Part shown: positions 20,301-32,353 of the stretch, piece after piece
Position numbering within the stretch: the first letter of the stretch is position 1
How the letters are laid out: each line of letters opens with the position of its first letter
From: Heligmosomoides polygyrus polygyrus
Lineage: Eukaryota; Nematoda; Chromadorea; Rhabditida; Heligmosomidae
DNA length: 64,000 bases
Direction of reading: 5' to 3'
Assembly: GCA_947396885.1 (NCBI GenBank)
Contig: OX377203.1
Location: forward strand, 30,383,253-30,447,252
Made by a program: the position numbers and the translations under genes
Notes under the pieces: model-generated
The model's input: the letters and a program-made list of their open reading frames with translations, nothing else
What the model was told of the DNA's origin: nothing
Databases searched by the model: none

Positions 20301-22415
20301 TTGTCAAATGCCGGTGGAACGGCGGATATCTCGGGGCAAACGGCAGACGTTTCGGGGCAGTACCGCTCAATTCGTCTTGTCGACCGCTTGCGGTCGAGAT
20401 TGTGACCGGCAGTTGGCTTGCGGTCCACCCGCCAGAGTGTCTGAGTAGGTCGAAAATGCTAGGGTGCTTGAGGCGCTTGAGTAAGTTTAGGTCTCTACAC
20501 CATGTTTAGGCCTCCGAGGACTGGGGAATTCGATACGTCAGCCCCTGTTGAGTAAATTGTCCACATACAAACCTTGTGCGGCACAATATAATACTAACGC
20601 TAACAATTTACAATGACGAGGTTACAAGGAGAGAGAAGTTGGGAGTTACGACAGGGGTGGTTTTTGAGGTAATTTTTTATCCATTATAACGTTCATGGCA
20701 CATACGCCGCAAAATAGCCAATCGGAGGGCATACTAGCCGACTTCAAGAGTATATAAAGAAGCCATAGATACCGTCTGAATCTTCGAAGACGATGCTAAT
20801 GAGAAGCGGACGAGTTTTTGATGAGTCTCTGACGGGTTCATGTATTCACGATTTCAGCCCCTTTCCGTTTCCTCCTTAACCTCCAAATATCTGAAACTAA
20901 AAAGATGGATATATATGAAATGGTCGGAAACCGGATTCATCAAAAGTGTCGTCTTGCTCCTAGTCCTCATTAATAAGTCCCTATCTCTCCCTTGATGGAA
21001 CTAAAGGATCATAGGTCTACTTGACGTCACCTCCCAGGTAGAAGACCTTATAGCTGCATGAGTACTCTATTATATTTACCTCCACTGACCACTTCATTTG
21101 AAATTCAGTCGTAACAAATGTTTACATATAGCCATTATACTCGCAGCACGCGGGAAGTCAAAGGTGAAAATATTCACGCCCCTGGTTTTCACATTCAGTA
21201 ACCACTTTTTAGTACTCTCTGCGGTCATTTCTACTAACAGCCCTACTTGTAGGGTCCATGTCCTGCTTCTACTGCCTAATAAGGAACCTGCACGTTCATA
21301 CTTGAGCGAGCCCCGGAACAGATCAGTTCGACGAAGCTGTGCCGCGGCGCGACCGCGTCGCAGCCGGTGATACCGAATGGTGCCCATCATTCAAAAGGAA
21401 ACATTTATCGGTTACGATATCCCGATTCTGCATTCACGGACATTCGCCGGTTTTGAACGCGTGTCAAGAGGTGTGGCTACCAGGGATTTCTCTCTTTTGC
21501 GTTTGTTTCTTTCGAGGTTTACTGGCTTGAAAGATTAGAGGGAACGAATAGAAGAACGGTAAAGCCGACGCGAGTATCGACTGAAGGCTAGATCGACTAA
21601 CACTACGCAGCGAACGATTAGAGCGGATATACTGATTGGAGCACGTAAGCTGGCACTTATGAGACGAACGGAGGTTCAGTGATCCATTTGGAGGCAGCAC
21701 GGCTTCGTAGTATTCTTGTCTGCGACCAGACAGGAGTGGGTACTGCGCGTAATCAGCTCCAACCCCTTACCGTTCCTTGAAACTGCTGGAGGCAATGCGG
21801 CCCCTGGACTGGAGTATATTCGGAGGATGGAGTGGTTGGCCAGAGCATTCCTCGGTCCAGTGCAGGGTTGAACCCATTTCCTTTTTTTTTAACACAACCA
21901 AGCAGTATAGAAAAATGAGAGGGAGTGAGCTTGGCCAAATCTGAAAGCGATTTGTGGGTAGACGCTTTATTATAATAGTTGGAGAGCACACTAATAGCAA
22001 GTCAGGGGCGGACTTGTCGTGCCCCGTGACTCCCGGCACCGGTGGTAGAACTTGTGCGGTCCTCAATCCGAGGCCACGTGTGAGCCACAACCGGAGTCAA
22101 GGTCTTACCCATGCGCGCTAGCTCTTACATTACCTGCCACGTTAGGGGTAAGCCCTTGTTACCTCGACTTAGCACACCTCATACCAATGCGAATGTTCCG
22201 CGGACTGCACCTGCGCTGGCCCCCCGACGACCCTCGCCCATCTTGACATCACTCACGTGATACAATTGAACCAACCGACCTTCTGCAGTATGTACCACTG
22301 CGCTCAGAATAAACCTTTTCCCACTCTCAAGTCACATGACAATGCGCAATAGATAACATACTTCATAGCAACCCAATATACACACAATGCACATCAGTAT
22401 AGGAACACAGTTGCC

Positions 22416-22796
22416 TACGAGTTAGGGCAGACCCCGCCACTTTACCTACGGGTCATCCCCAAGCGCAAGCCGCACATCCTCCCTTGCTCCTACTCTGGAA
22501 CCTACGCTCACGAAGGCTGTGGCTCGGTCGGTCTCTGTGGTTACCTCTGGTTGTCGTCTTTGCGCGTCCTGTCCTGGTCGTCCTGGAGTCCTGCGCTTCT
22601 GGTCGAGTCGATGCCCTGATGGAGTGGACACTGCGCTGACGATGAAGTACCGGAGCGCAGAGCGGGCCGGCGTTTATAGTGCTTCGCGGCGCGTGCGCGC
22701 GACCGTATGCCCTTCGCGTCCGGATCTTGGCGCCTCCCAGCGTGTGTACCCTTGATGAGTCGTGATGGAGCGTGGCATACGTCACGACATGACTCT
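22416..22796 (-). promoter_or_regulatory. GC-rich stretch with TATA-like box (unit 2)
   Basis: Exact counterpart of 16380-16760 in the second tandem unit. The same TATA-like word falls at about 22670-22681. Confidence 0.3.
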
Positions 22797-23296
22797 AAAT
22801 TCCGCTTATTAGATCCTTAGACGATTTTTTTTTTGGATCTATCATAGTCGGAGGAGTGCACGCGGTGTTTTTACTCTGAATTCCCTCCTTGAAGTTGACC
22901 TGTTGCCTTATGATATTAAAAACTTACTCTTGGGCAAATTAAAGTGAGGTGGTTGTGTAGGATGCTATCGCAGAGACAAATGTCACATTGTGGTTGCCCC
23001 CTCCCGACTAGGATAGATCCGGTTTTTTCCTTGAAATTTTGTTAAACTGTTGAATTATCGTTTAAATACAGTTCTCTATAAACAAGTGTTACACGAAGAA
23101 TGCAGAAAAAATGTTTTATACGCTATTTCTATGCCGCTTCATAGCTAATTGGACGCTTTTGAAATCAGACTGTTCACCATCCAAATTAAAACGAAAGCCT
23201 TTAGTTTAAAGTGCCATTCCTTAGAAGGAAAAACAAATTTTCGATTAAAAAAATTAACTACGACCTTCTTCCGAAAATGTGTAATTTGCCAATGAG

Positions 23297-23512
23297 TGGC
23301 GTGGTGGCGCAGTCTGAGGAGGCGCTCGCGTACACTCGAGGGTTTGTTGCTTGACGCTTCCTGCCATTTTAAATCGAACCTTCCACACTTTCGGGGTCGG
23401 TAGGCCCGGAGGTATGGAAGGTATAAGATTTTGTGCAGTCCAAATACGCACTCAAGTTGTCTCCACGACAATCCGTAGAATGAGGATGCGTGGCGCATCT
23501 CACATAGGGATT
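23297..23512 (+). repeat. SINE-like dispersed repeat, copy c (unit 2)
   Basis: Duplicate of 17261-17476 carried by the second tandem unit. Confidence 0.6.
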
Positions 23513-23676
23513 GCGATTTATATCTGGTTGACAGAGAAAATCCTCTATGCACAGCTACGCACTAATCAATGATGAAAACAAAGACAATTGAGGGAAACAC
23601 GCACATCCCTGCTTACTGCTGCTTCAGATAATCAGCATTTTTCTCTATCAATCAGGCAGACGTGGAGTGAGGAGCT

Positions 23677-23836
23677 GGGGCCGGATTCATCAACAACTTA
23701 CAGCAATTTAACAGAGTAAATACAGCCGAAAGCTTATCAAGCGATATGGTGAGCGATAAACAGCGTTATTTGAGTTTTCCGCCGTGAATTTTCGCTCCGT
23801 AGTGATTGTAGAGGTACTCAGACAATCCATCGGGTG
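23677..23836 (+). repeat. relative of the palindromic MITE (unit 2)
   Basis: Duplicate of 17641-17800 in the second tandem unit. Confidence 0.5.
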
Positions 23837-24756
23837 AACCGCAGACCGAACCACCCCCAATCAACCTTGCCGTCCAAACGGCGGACGTCCGGCGGGGGCG
23901 TGGCATAGGCGTAACACCCTGCGTTTGCCTCGAAACAAACACGGAGTGATCGCCGTTTGCACAGACAGATTGATAAGGAGCGCTTTGATTCGCGATTCAC
24001 AAGCCAGCTTTAGGTGAGATCATTATCATCGGCGTATCGACGGCGATAGGTCGTGAGTCCACAGCTACATCATTTATTTTGTCCTTCTCAATTAACAATA
24101 TTTGGTGTTAAGTGGCTCCGGAGGAGCGAGTCAACATGTAAGTCACCCGAATACGGCATGTTGTGTTGCACGAAGATGAAAGTTTTATGCAGCATAGACG
24201 TGTTCTACCCTTGTGCTCTACTGATGATAAGTGAAACCACTACTTATGAATATGGAAGTTTTCCTTCTTACGAAGGAGTATGATCACTTAGTGCTGCAAC
24301 CCTAGTAGGTGGTGGACGCTCTTAAAAGATCACATAAGAACTGTACGGGTTCTGTACTGAAATATGTGAACTCACTCCTTCCGTAGAAAACAGCTGCACT
24401 AACGAAAGCAAAATAAATAAAAATAGCAAAATAAATAACATAAAAAATGGAAATATATAACATTTGAGAGCTATTTCGGGACGTTTTCGAATGATTGTTT
24501 CTACTTACTGGGGCCTAAAATTAGATTGGCTAGTCTGTGCGTAAAAGATTGACTGAATGCGTCTTAGCCGTTTTCTATTTTACTGGTGTTGTATGCTCTG
24601 TTCCTGAAAGAAGATCCGTTCTCGATACAGTTGAAGTGCGGGAGTCACTCTTACTAAATTAGCATCAAGAACGTTTTATAAAGTTCCCCTCCGGACTAGG
24701 AACTCGGAAACTGAGTCTATCCGGGAAACGAGGTTGGCGGAGTTGACGCATTTCTA

Positions 24757-25632
24757 TTAGGTTGGTGCATAAGTTCTCGGACATTTGATCTCTCCTGAAT
24801 TGAAAGCGCATTTCCCCGCCAAATTTCTTACGTTATCAACGCGTAAATAATCATTCGATAGAAAAAGGAAAGGGCTACAAAACTGTTCCTAACATTTACT
24901 TCTTCGTTGTTAACGTCAGCTATTATGGCTAAGCAATTCATCCCAACTGAGACGCATATTCGGCACGTCATGTTATTCCTGCATCAATCTGGCCTCAATG
25001 CCAACGAATCGTATCGTCGCCTGAAGGATGTTTACAACGAGAGTGCTCCTGCTCGAAGTGCTGTGTACCAGTGGTCTTCGAAGTTTGCAGTTGGTGAATT
25101 CTCCGTTGAAGGTAATGAACGAGAAGGGCGCCCGATGACACTGGATTTGGATGGCCTCCGAAGTAGAGTGGAAGCGGACCCATACCAAACCACTCGCGAA
25201 CTATCAAGCACTCTTGGTGTTAGTCACTTAACAGTCGTTCGAGGATTGAAGTCGATTGGCAAGGTGCAAAAATTGGGTCGCTGGGTACCTCACGACTTGA
25301 CACAACATGACATGGATCGCAGAGCCGATGTCGCTCTGTCTATCCTTACCCTCAGACGTACCCACGGGCGGCTGGACAATCTTGTCATCTTTGATGAGAA
25401 GTGGATACTCTACTCTAATTATCACCGGCGTGCACAGTGGGTTGACGCAACTGGAGAGGCAGAGAACGTTCCGAAACCCGACCTTTACGTGACAAAGGTG
25501 ATGCTATGCATTTGGTGGAGCGTTCTTGGCGTAGAATACTGGGAGCTGCTGGACGAAGGGATAACAGTGACGGCAGAGGTTTACGTCAACCAACTGAAGA
25601 AGTTGAGGGCCCACCTTCAAACCAACTAATAT
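24757..25632 (+). mobile_element. 3'-truncated mariner element (unit 2)
   Basis: Second copy of the truncated mariner, carried passively by the tandem duplication rather than by a new transposition event. The flanks match unit 1 exactly. Confidence 0.85.
24925..25629 (+). pseudogene. mariner transposase, C-terminally truncated (unit 2)
   Basis: Identical in translation to 18889-19593: DNA-binding half and first catalytic Asp present, second and third catalytic residues absent. Confidence 0.85.
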
Positions 25633-26224
25633 TCCTACCACAATCTTAGTAAGATGTGTTTAGGTACAACATCGGAACAGACGTTTTATGATCCTGTCTT
25701 GTCTCTTAGTTTTGGGAATAAGGCAGATGCAGATCCTCTTTCATGCTCCGCTATCATCCAATCTGAATTTGCATGTGGGTCCTCACATCGTGAAGCGTCT
25801 AGAGAGCTTCTTTGCCAAATATAAGCAAGCTCATGTTGCGATTAAGAACCTCTGGCTCCGTCCAAGCTATGACTGAACCGTTTTGTCTTCTGTTAGGTTA
25901 GTTATTAGTTGCTACATTTCGTTGATTTATGCGTTGTGTTTGCTGTTTGTCATATTTATTTTCGTGTTTCGTTTGTCAAATAATAAAGTACGTTTTGTGA
26001 AGATAGATGTTCTGTAAAGGACACGTTCGACCGAACTTTGAGTTGCCATAGTGGTTTGCAGTTCATTCCCGCATTTCGGTTCAGCTCCTCAGCTAGCGTC
26101 CACTATGCGTTTGGCGGTGGTAGCACATTCCACAGAATGGGTTACCACCTCCAAAAGGCAGCATATGGTCAACTTAGATGCGGGAATCGTATGAACAGCA
26201 CGCCATGATAACAAGCTGTGTCGC

Positions 26225-26336
26225 GGTTATGAACCGCCGGTCCTATCGACATTAGAGGTTGTGAACCGCCAGTCATATCTATATTGGTGGTTATGAACCG
26301 CAGACCATCAGTGGTTGTGGACTGCAGGCGTTAAGG
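26225..26336 (+). repeat. GGTTRTGAACCG short tandem array (unit 2)
   Basis: Duplicate of 20189-20300 in the second tandem unit. Confidence 0.7.
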
Positions 26337-26874
26337 TTGTCAAATGCCGGTGGAACGGCGGATATCTCGGGGCAAACGGCAGACGTTTCGGGGCAGTACC
26401 GCTCAATTCGTCTTGTCGACCGCTTGCGGTCGAGATTGTGACCGGCAGTTGGCTTGCGGTCCACCCGCCAGAGTGTCTGAGTAGGTCGAAAATGCTAGGG
26501 TGCTTGAGGCGCTTGAGTAAGTTTAGGTCTCTACACCATGTTTAGGCCTCCGAGGACTGGGGAATTCGATACGTCAGCCCCTGTTGAGTAAATTGTCCAC
26601 ATACAAACCTTGTGCGGCACAATATAATACTAACGCTAACAATTTACAATGACGAGGTTACAAGGAGAGAGAAGTTGGGAGTTACGACAGGGGTGGTTTT
26701 TGAGGTAATTTTTTATCCATTATAACGTTCATGGCACATACGCCGCAAAATAGCCAATCGGAGGGCATACTAGCCGACTTCAAGAGTATATAAAGAAGCC
26801 ATAGATACCGTCTGAATCTTCGAAGACGATGCTAATGAGAAGCGGACGAGTTTTTGATGAGTCTCTGACGGGTT

Positions 26875-28101
26875 GATGCTCAATTTTCGCTCAACAGAAC
26901 GAACAGCGCTGAATGGTCAAGATATTATTATGCTGTCGCAAAATATATTTCCGTTTCGAGGTATATATGAATAAATAAGTTTTTTACCCTAAATCATTCC
27001 GTCTCAGAGAAAGCCACACATACCGTTCGGTAGGTTTTTTCCTGCTCTTTCAAAAAACATATGTGGATTCGCTCTATATTTTTGGCCGACCCTTTCCAGG
27101 GCTCCGTAAAATCGTGAACCGAGGCGACTATCGAACCATCATACTTTACTAATTTAGATTGGGAATTCTGCGGTAGAAGCATCCCGTAACCTTAGCAGCG
27201 CTTTTGGGATGATCTGCCCTTGCGAACGAACGGTGAGGCCCTGCTTCGAAAAACCAGCTTCTGTCGATTTGGTCTCAAAGGAAAACCGGGTTGCGGTCGC
27301 ACGTCATCGTGTGACGATGAAGTTTTGAGGAAAACCGTTGAAGTAAATCCATTAGAGAGAACGATTCATTAGCACTACTTGTATGTCCTATTCCTTCCTA
27401 TGTCCTGTTGCCTGTGCAACTGTGGAAGGTCGGTAAATCTGCCTAACTGAGACATAGCAATCATGAATGCAAATCCTGCGAGCGATAAGGTAAGATGCTT
27501 CAGAGCAAAGTCATATCAAACGTGTTATCGCTGGTGGTTAACTACCAAGATAAGCTAATATATAAGGCCAGGCTGTTGGTGTGGTTGGTATTTAGGTTAC
27601 AAACTCTTAAAGAGGCATGGGAGGCGAAGGTATGGCGTTCAAGTTCTTCGATTCGTGCATACCTTCTTCCTCGTATGACAGTCGTATACATTGGACGATT
27701 TTTGTACGGGAGGTAGATGAGGTGCAAGTGTGGAGGTCAGTTACAGCTAGACCTGAAAAACTGTGTACCCTTGTATGATCTCTTTATTTAGACTGCATTT
27801 ACAAATCAATAAACGCTTTAACCAAATGTCTGAAGCCGTCAAAGAGGCTAGCATGTTCTCGGTGGTAGCTCTTACACTGAGTGGAATTACGCAGTCGTGA
27901 TACATTACAAGCCAGTTCATCCGAAATCTTTGAAACTTTATTCCTGCTGTGTTGAGCAACTGCGCAACCTTTTCAGGAAAGAAGAGAAAGAGGCCTCTGA
28001 TTCCTACCGGAGAGAGCGTTTGTTCTCCAAATCACAGGTATGTTCAGCGGTACAGTAGAACGCCTTTAGGGTCTACTCCAGTCGAGAGGAGGCACAATAT
28101 G
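26875..28101. other. no gene established
   Basis: About 1.2 kb between the tandem units and mariner copy 1. On the minus strand a stretch at about 27024-27172 is open, preceded by a CTACCGCAG acceptor-like word and followed by GTATGT, so it could be an isolated exon. It has no partner exon or recognisable domain. Confidence 0.3.
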
Positions 28102-28103
28102 TA

Positions 28104-29363
28104 TTAGGTTGGAAAAAAAGTCTTTTCATTTTTTTCAAAGATTTATTACTTCACAACTACAAAGTCAAATCAATTGAGATAAACTCTATTTTGTTCTACT
28201 ACACTTCTCCAAAGACTGGGTGATTTTCCAATTCCTCTCGCTTAAAAGACTGCAGTTCTGGAGTCGAACCATTAATAAATCCAATTTTTGAGGTCTTCAT
28301 CCGTTCCAAAATATTTCTCTCCAATTTCTTGCTTGAGAGCACGGAAGAGATGGTAGTCGGTAGGGACGAGATCAGGGCTATACGGTGGATGTGGCATTAC
28401 CTCCCAGCCCATCCCCTTTATTGTTTCTCTTGTGAGTCTTGCAACACGTGGTTTTGCATCGTCATGCAGGATCATCACCTTCGACTTCTCCGGCCTGTTT
28501 TCTTGGAGAGTTGCGACGACTTTGTGGAGTTGGCCGCAGTATGTGACAGCAGTAAGTGTCTCTCCACTTCTGAGAGTTTGCCGATAAATCACTCCTCTGA
28601 TATCCACCAAACACTCAAGAGAATCTTCCGTTCGTGAACATTGGGCTTGAGATCAGACTTAGGGCTCTCTCCCTTTTGTACCCATTGCCTTTTCCTCGGA
28701 AGTTGGCACACAGAACCCAGGACTCTTCGCCTGTCACAATCCGCGGAAGAAACGATTTTCTTCCTTATCTGGACAGAAGAGAAGCAGCGATGGAGAGCCG
28801 TCGACCTTTCTGAGTGTCTGACAGGGCATGTGGAATCCAAGCTCCAAATTTCCATGAAAGCCAAGATTCTTCAGATGGATCCCCACTATCCTATGAGACA
28901 CTTCGAGCTTCTCTGCCAGCTGACGTGTCGTCTGCCAACTATCGGTACGAAGAAGATGGTGTAGTTCACTGTCGTCCAATCCAGTTGGCCTTCCTGACCA
29001 TGCTTTGCCCTCAGTGAATAATTTCCCTTTAAAGACTTTCCGAACCACTCATAACAGGCGCGATGAGTAGTAGATCCCAAGCCATATATGTGGTTAATTT
29101 GGTCTGCTGCCTGACGTGCTGTGGATTCTTTAATGAATTCTTGAAGAATGCCGTGCTGAAAACGGCCATGAGGTAGATCTGGCATTGAGTTCGGAAGATT
29201 GGATGGATAACGAATTACAAGAAGAGTCTTAACCTGTGTCTGCGTGCGAACGGTAGACAAGTGTGATAGGATTACGAAATCAGCAATCAACATTGGCTAG
29301 TACGTTTACAAGGGGAAGGGTAAAAAAATTTCGAAGTGTGAAGAGACTTTTTTTTCAACCTAA
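28104..29363 (-). mobile_element. mariner element copy 1, 1,260 bp, TA target duplication
   Basis: Bounded by inverted TTAGGTTG..AAAAAGTC termini and flanked by TA at 28102-28103 and 29364-29365. Read on the minus strand, the transposase is spread over three frames. These cover the helix-turn-helix region (about 29030-29180), TTRQLAEKLEVSHRIVG (about 28900-28950), a KRQWVQKGES segment, ILHDDAK (about 28465) and PHPPYSPDLVPTDYHLF (about 28350-28400). Frameshifts make it non-coding for a full transposase. The HDN motif of copy 2 is HDD here. Confidence 0.93.
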
Positions 29364-30202
29364 TACTATCTCACCATCCCTTCCGTTGAAGTCGAGGGCT
29401 GCACAGTTGCTGCGACATGATATTGCGGTGTTCGTATAAATCCAGGGGAGGTTAAAGTGTGCTGGCGTTGAAAGGGTGACATCTGCCACTCTAAGGTTCC
29501 CCCTCTCTCCCAGCTAGGACAGATCCCGCCTTATTATGAGCGAAGTAGAAGTAATCCGCACTTGTGGCCAGTCTGGTCACGGGCTGGGGTTTCGCCCGAC
29601 CACACTTATGGTTAGTAACAACCTATCTTGTTTATATGGTGTAAAGCCTGTGCACCGCACATCATTTCGGGTAAATTCGACCATGAGCGGTGAATTCGGT
29701 GCAAAAATCGACAAAATCGTCGTTAATGATTGACAATCAATATTATTGTATTAACTGATGGTGATTTCTAACCGTCGATCAACGAATTCGCCTAAATCCC
29801 ACCACACCAACGGAAGGAAAGACGGGCAGACAGAGAAACAGACAGGACAGACGGATGGATTTTAGCTCTTCTTGAGAAGTCTTGAGCGAGGAAGACTCCA
29901 CGCTGCTTTTCGAAATACTGGAGTAGGGAGTGGATTGATTTCGGGAATCAACCAAGGTTATGGTGGGCGCATCCTAGGTGGATGAAAAACGCGAAAACAG
30001 GCCGCAAAACATCGAACCAAGGAGGAATAGAGGAAAAGACTCATCCACTAGCGTCTGCAGGCCTTGCCTTACTTAGACTTAACGGGCTCATTATTCCGAT
30101 CGCGAAGATCAACTAGACTCGGAAAGGCTTGGGGGAATACTTCTAGAAGAGAAACGAGACAAGATGTTAGTGAAAAAACAAACAATGATACTGTTGCGTG
30201 CT

Positions 30203-30376
30203 GGGGCCGGATTCATCAACGACTTACGTAACTTTAACGGAGAATTGTAAGCAAAAAGCTCAGATAGCGCGGCTTATCGCTTACCATAAGCCATAAGTTT
30301 GATAAGCCGCGTTATCTGAGCTTTTCGCTTACAACTCTCCGTTAAAGTTATGTAAGTCGTTGATGAATCCGGCCCC
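30203..30376. mobile_element. 174-bp near-perfect palindromic MITE
   Basis: The sequence from GGGGCCGGATTCATCAAC to its reverse complement GTTGATGAATCCGGCCCC is almost perfectly self-complementary, with the centre near 30285-30290 (CATAAGCCATAAG). Related sequences occur at 17641 and 23677. No coding capacity. Confidence 0.85.
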
Positions 30377-31132
30377 TGGATCCTCCGTCGCCGAAAAATA
30401 GAGGCAAACTGAAGTGGATACGTGATCGTAGAGGAGAAATAACAGTGTATTAATATTCGGCTGATTTATCATAGCGCCGAGAAATCTTAAGAATGTTATG
30501 ATGATAGATTGAAGTTCAGTTTTTTTGTTTACAGCGGGAAAGTGTTTTTACATTGCTTTTGAATAAATCTAATCAGCTATGAATTTTTCATCTGGAAACT
30601 TTGCACCCTATTTTCGTTTTGTGTCCACGGCTTGTTTAATATCCACGAAATTTCGGAGCAAAGTGGCTCAGGGGTTCACCATGTATAGCAGCCCTATACG
30701 ACGTTTTTTGCTACACGAAATTAAAAATTTGATACGTGTTGCGAAGGCGCGCGCATTGGAAGGCGAGAACACGTCATTCATTCATAGCCAAGCACAGTAC
30801 TGGCTGTACCCGTGCCAGGTAATCAGGACAGGGGACCAACTACGCACGCCCTCTTTTTGATGCGGTCTGGTTGGCCGGCGCGTTTCCACCTCCCAATGCT
30901 GTACGCTTTGGCGACATGCACCAAAAATTTTGTGCAGCTGTGGTGTGTTCCACACCTGTGGTGAACTGAGCTAGGCCACATCTGACATTACTAGACAAAC
31001 ATGTACTGTTCCATCAATGCGGATAACTACTCAGTCAAAGTTTCCTCCAGAGCCACTTTGCATCGAAAGCTTGTGCAAAAAGTTTCAAAACAAAAACGTT
31101 AAGCACGATTGTATACACACGGTGGCAGAGGT
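30377..31132. other. no gene recognised
   Basis: Contains one 93-codon open frame (30579-30860) without domain, signal peptide or splice partner. I regard it as chance. Confidence 0.4.
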
Positions 31133-31630
31133 CTAGATTAGGACTGAATTCTCCATCTTTCTTCCTCTGACATCCACAAATCCGGAAGAGAAAACATTTA
31201 TATAAAAACCACTGTTATATTTAGACCAGACACCCATTACGCGACATCGGCAACATGCTTCTGACTCCGAAGCTCCTTGCGCGACATCGATGATACCTTT
31301 TCTCAACCCGGACTCATTTGCACAACATTTGTGACGTGTCTTCTGAACCGAGACGCCTATTGAACGACGTCGGTGACACCTCTTCTGAGCTCGGACGCTC
31401 GCTTTCACGACGTCGATGACACATGTTCGGAACTCGGACGCCCTTTGCGTGACATCAGCGACGCGTCTTCTGACCCCTCTTAATACGACGCAGGTGACAC
31501 CTCGCCTGAACCCGGATGGCTGTTACTCGGCGTTTACGAAAGGCCAGATGGACAGACGGACGAACAGACGGTCAGACGACGAACAGACGAAAGGACAGAC
31601 ACAACCGCTTACTCTTTTATAAATAGTATG
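31133..31630 (-). mobile_element. Helitron-like terminus with 42-43-bp minisatellite, copy 1
   Basis: Near 31400-31630 the plus strand matches 57140-57357 closely: GACGTCGATGACACATGTTCGG units, then GGACAGACGGACG repeats, then CTTACTCTTTTATA-ATAGTA. Read on the minus strand this end is TACTAT-TATAAAAGAGTAAG, similar to Helitron 5' ends. A second (GACAGACGG) remnant is at about 29820-29865. The terminus match is inference. Confidence 0.5.
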
Positions 31631-32353
31631 AGTGCAACCATCTAAGGGCATCAGGATTGATATGGCTAAGCTAAGGCTGTTAATTACGGTGAAGACAGAT
31701 GGTGGATTCTAGAGTTGAACCTACATTCAAGTTGTAGGAAGACACATGGGCCTGCTGCGTCAAAGTAGAACTGCTAGTCGTGGAGGAGAAGAGAGGAAAC
31801 TTTCCCCCTCTAGTTGTATCGCTCTTCATATATAGTGGGGTATGGGAAAAGTCGCAGATTGTCATTCCATACTCCCAAGCTCCGTAGGTTGTTTCCTCAT
31901 GTGAGTGCGCAGAATACCTACGCTCCCATTCTCAGTTAGGAGCTACGTGGGTTAGGGGAAGACATTCACGTTCCACCGAACGCTCTTGTAGCTGCTAATG
32001 GAATTTGAACCACGTTAACAATGTCCGTGCATCGCACTTTATTCTGCAAATACGCCTTACATTTTCTAAAACTGAAAGAAAGCAGAAGCTACATTGACAA
32101 CGTACGGATCAATACCAGATAGAAGAGGGAATAGAGTGTTTCGCTTCAGCATTCCTTCCCTAAGTATGCCCGATGGCTTCAAATGATGCACGGCAAGCAG
32201 ACCAATTCAGTGGAGTGGTGGTGTGGTGTGATAGGAGAATCGCAGCCTTAACTTTCGGGACCTGCGCCTGTCCGAGTAATCCTCTCTGATCTGGATTGAT
32301 CCTGAAGTTTTACTTCACCGCTATAGCACATCGTCGACATCATCCTTATCCGC

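Larger units (their letters stand above)
14803..20838 (+). repeat. 6,036-bp tandem duplication, unit 1
   Basis: This block is followed immediately by a second copy (20839-26874) at a constant offset of 6,036 bp. Every open frame translates identically between copies apart from one substitution I found (T at 19700, C at 25736). The unit begins CATGTATTCACG and ends TCTGACGGGTT. Left of unit 1 is ACTACCAAAT, and right of unit 2 is GATGCTCAAT. Inside are a truncated mariner, a SINE-like copy, a palindromic MITE relative, a GGTT-TGAACCG minisatellite and a GC-rich TATA-bearing stretch. No host gene was recognised in it. Confidence 0.95.
20839..26874 (+). repeat. 6,036-bp tandem duplication, unit 2
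   Basis: Second, direct copy of 14803-20838 with no spacer. The junction at 20838/20839 reads GACGGGTT/CATGTATT. Only about 1 bp of homology is visible at the breakpoints (a shared T before CATG), so recombination between flanking repeats is not indicated. Confidence 0.95.

Noticed and set aside
28272..29293. Opposite-strand frames over mariner copy 1 (and the equivalents over copy 2)
   Set aside because: Shadows of the transposase. They show no domain, and the same frames appear antisense in both copies.
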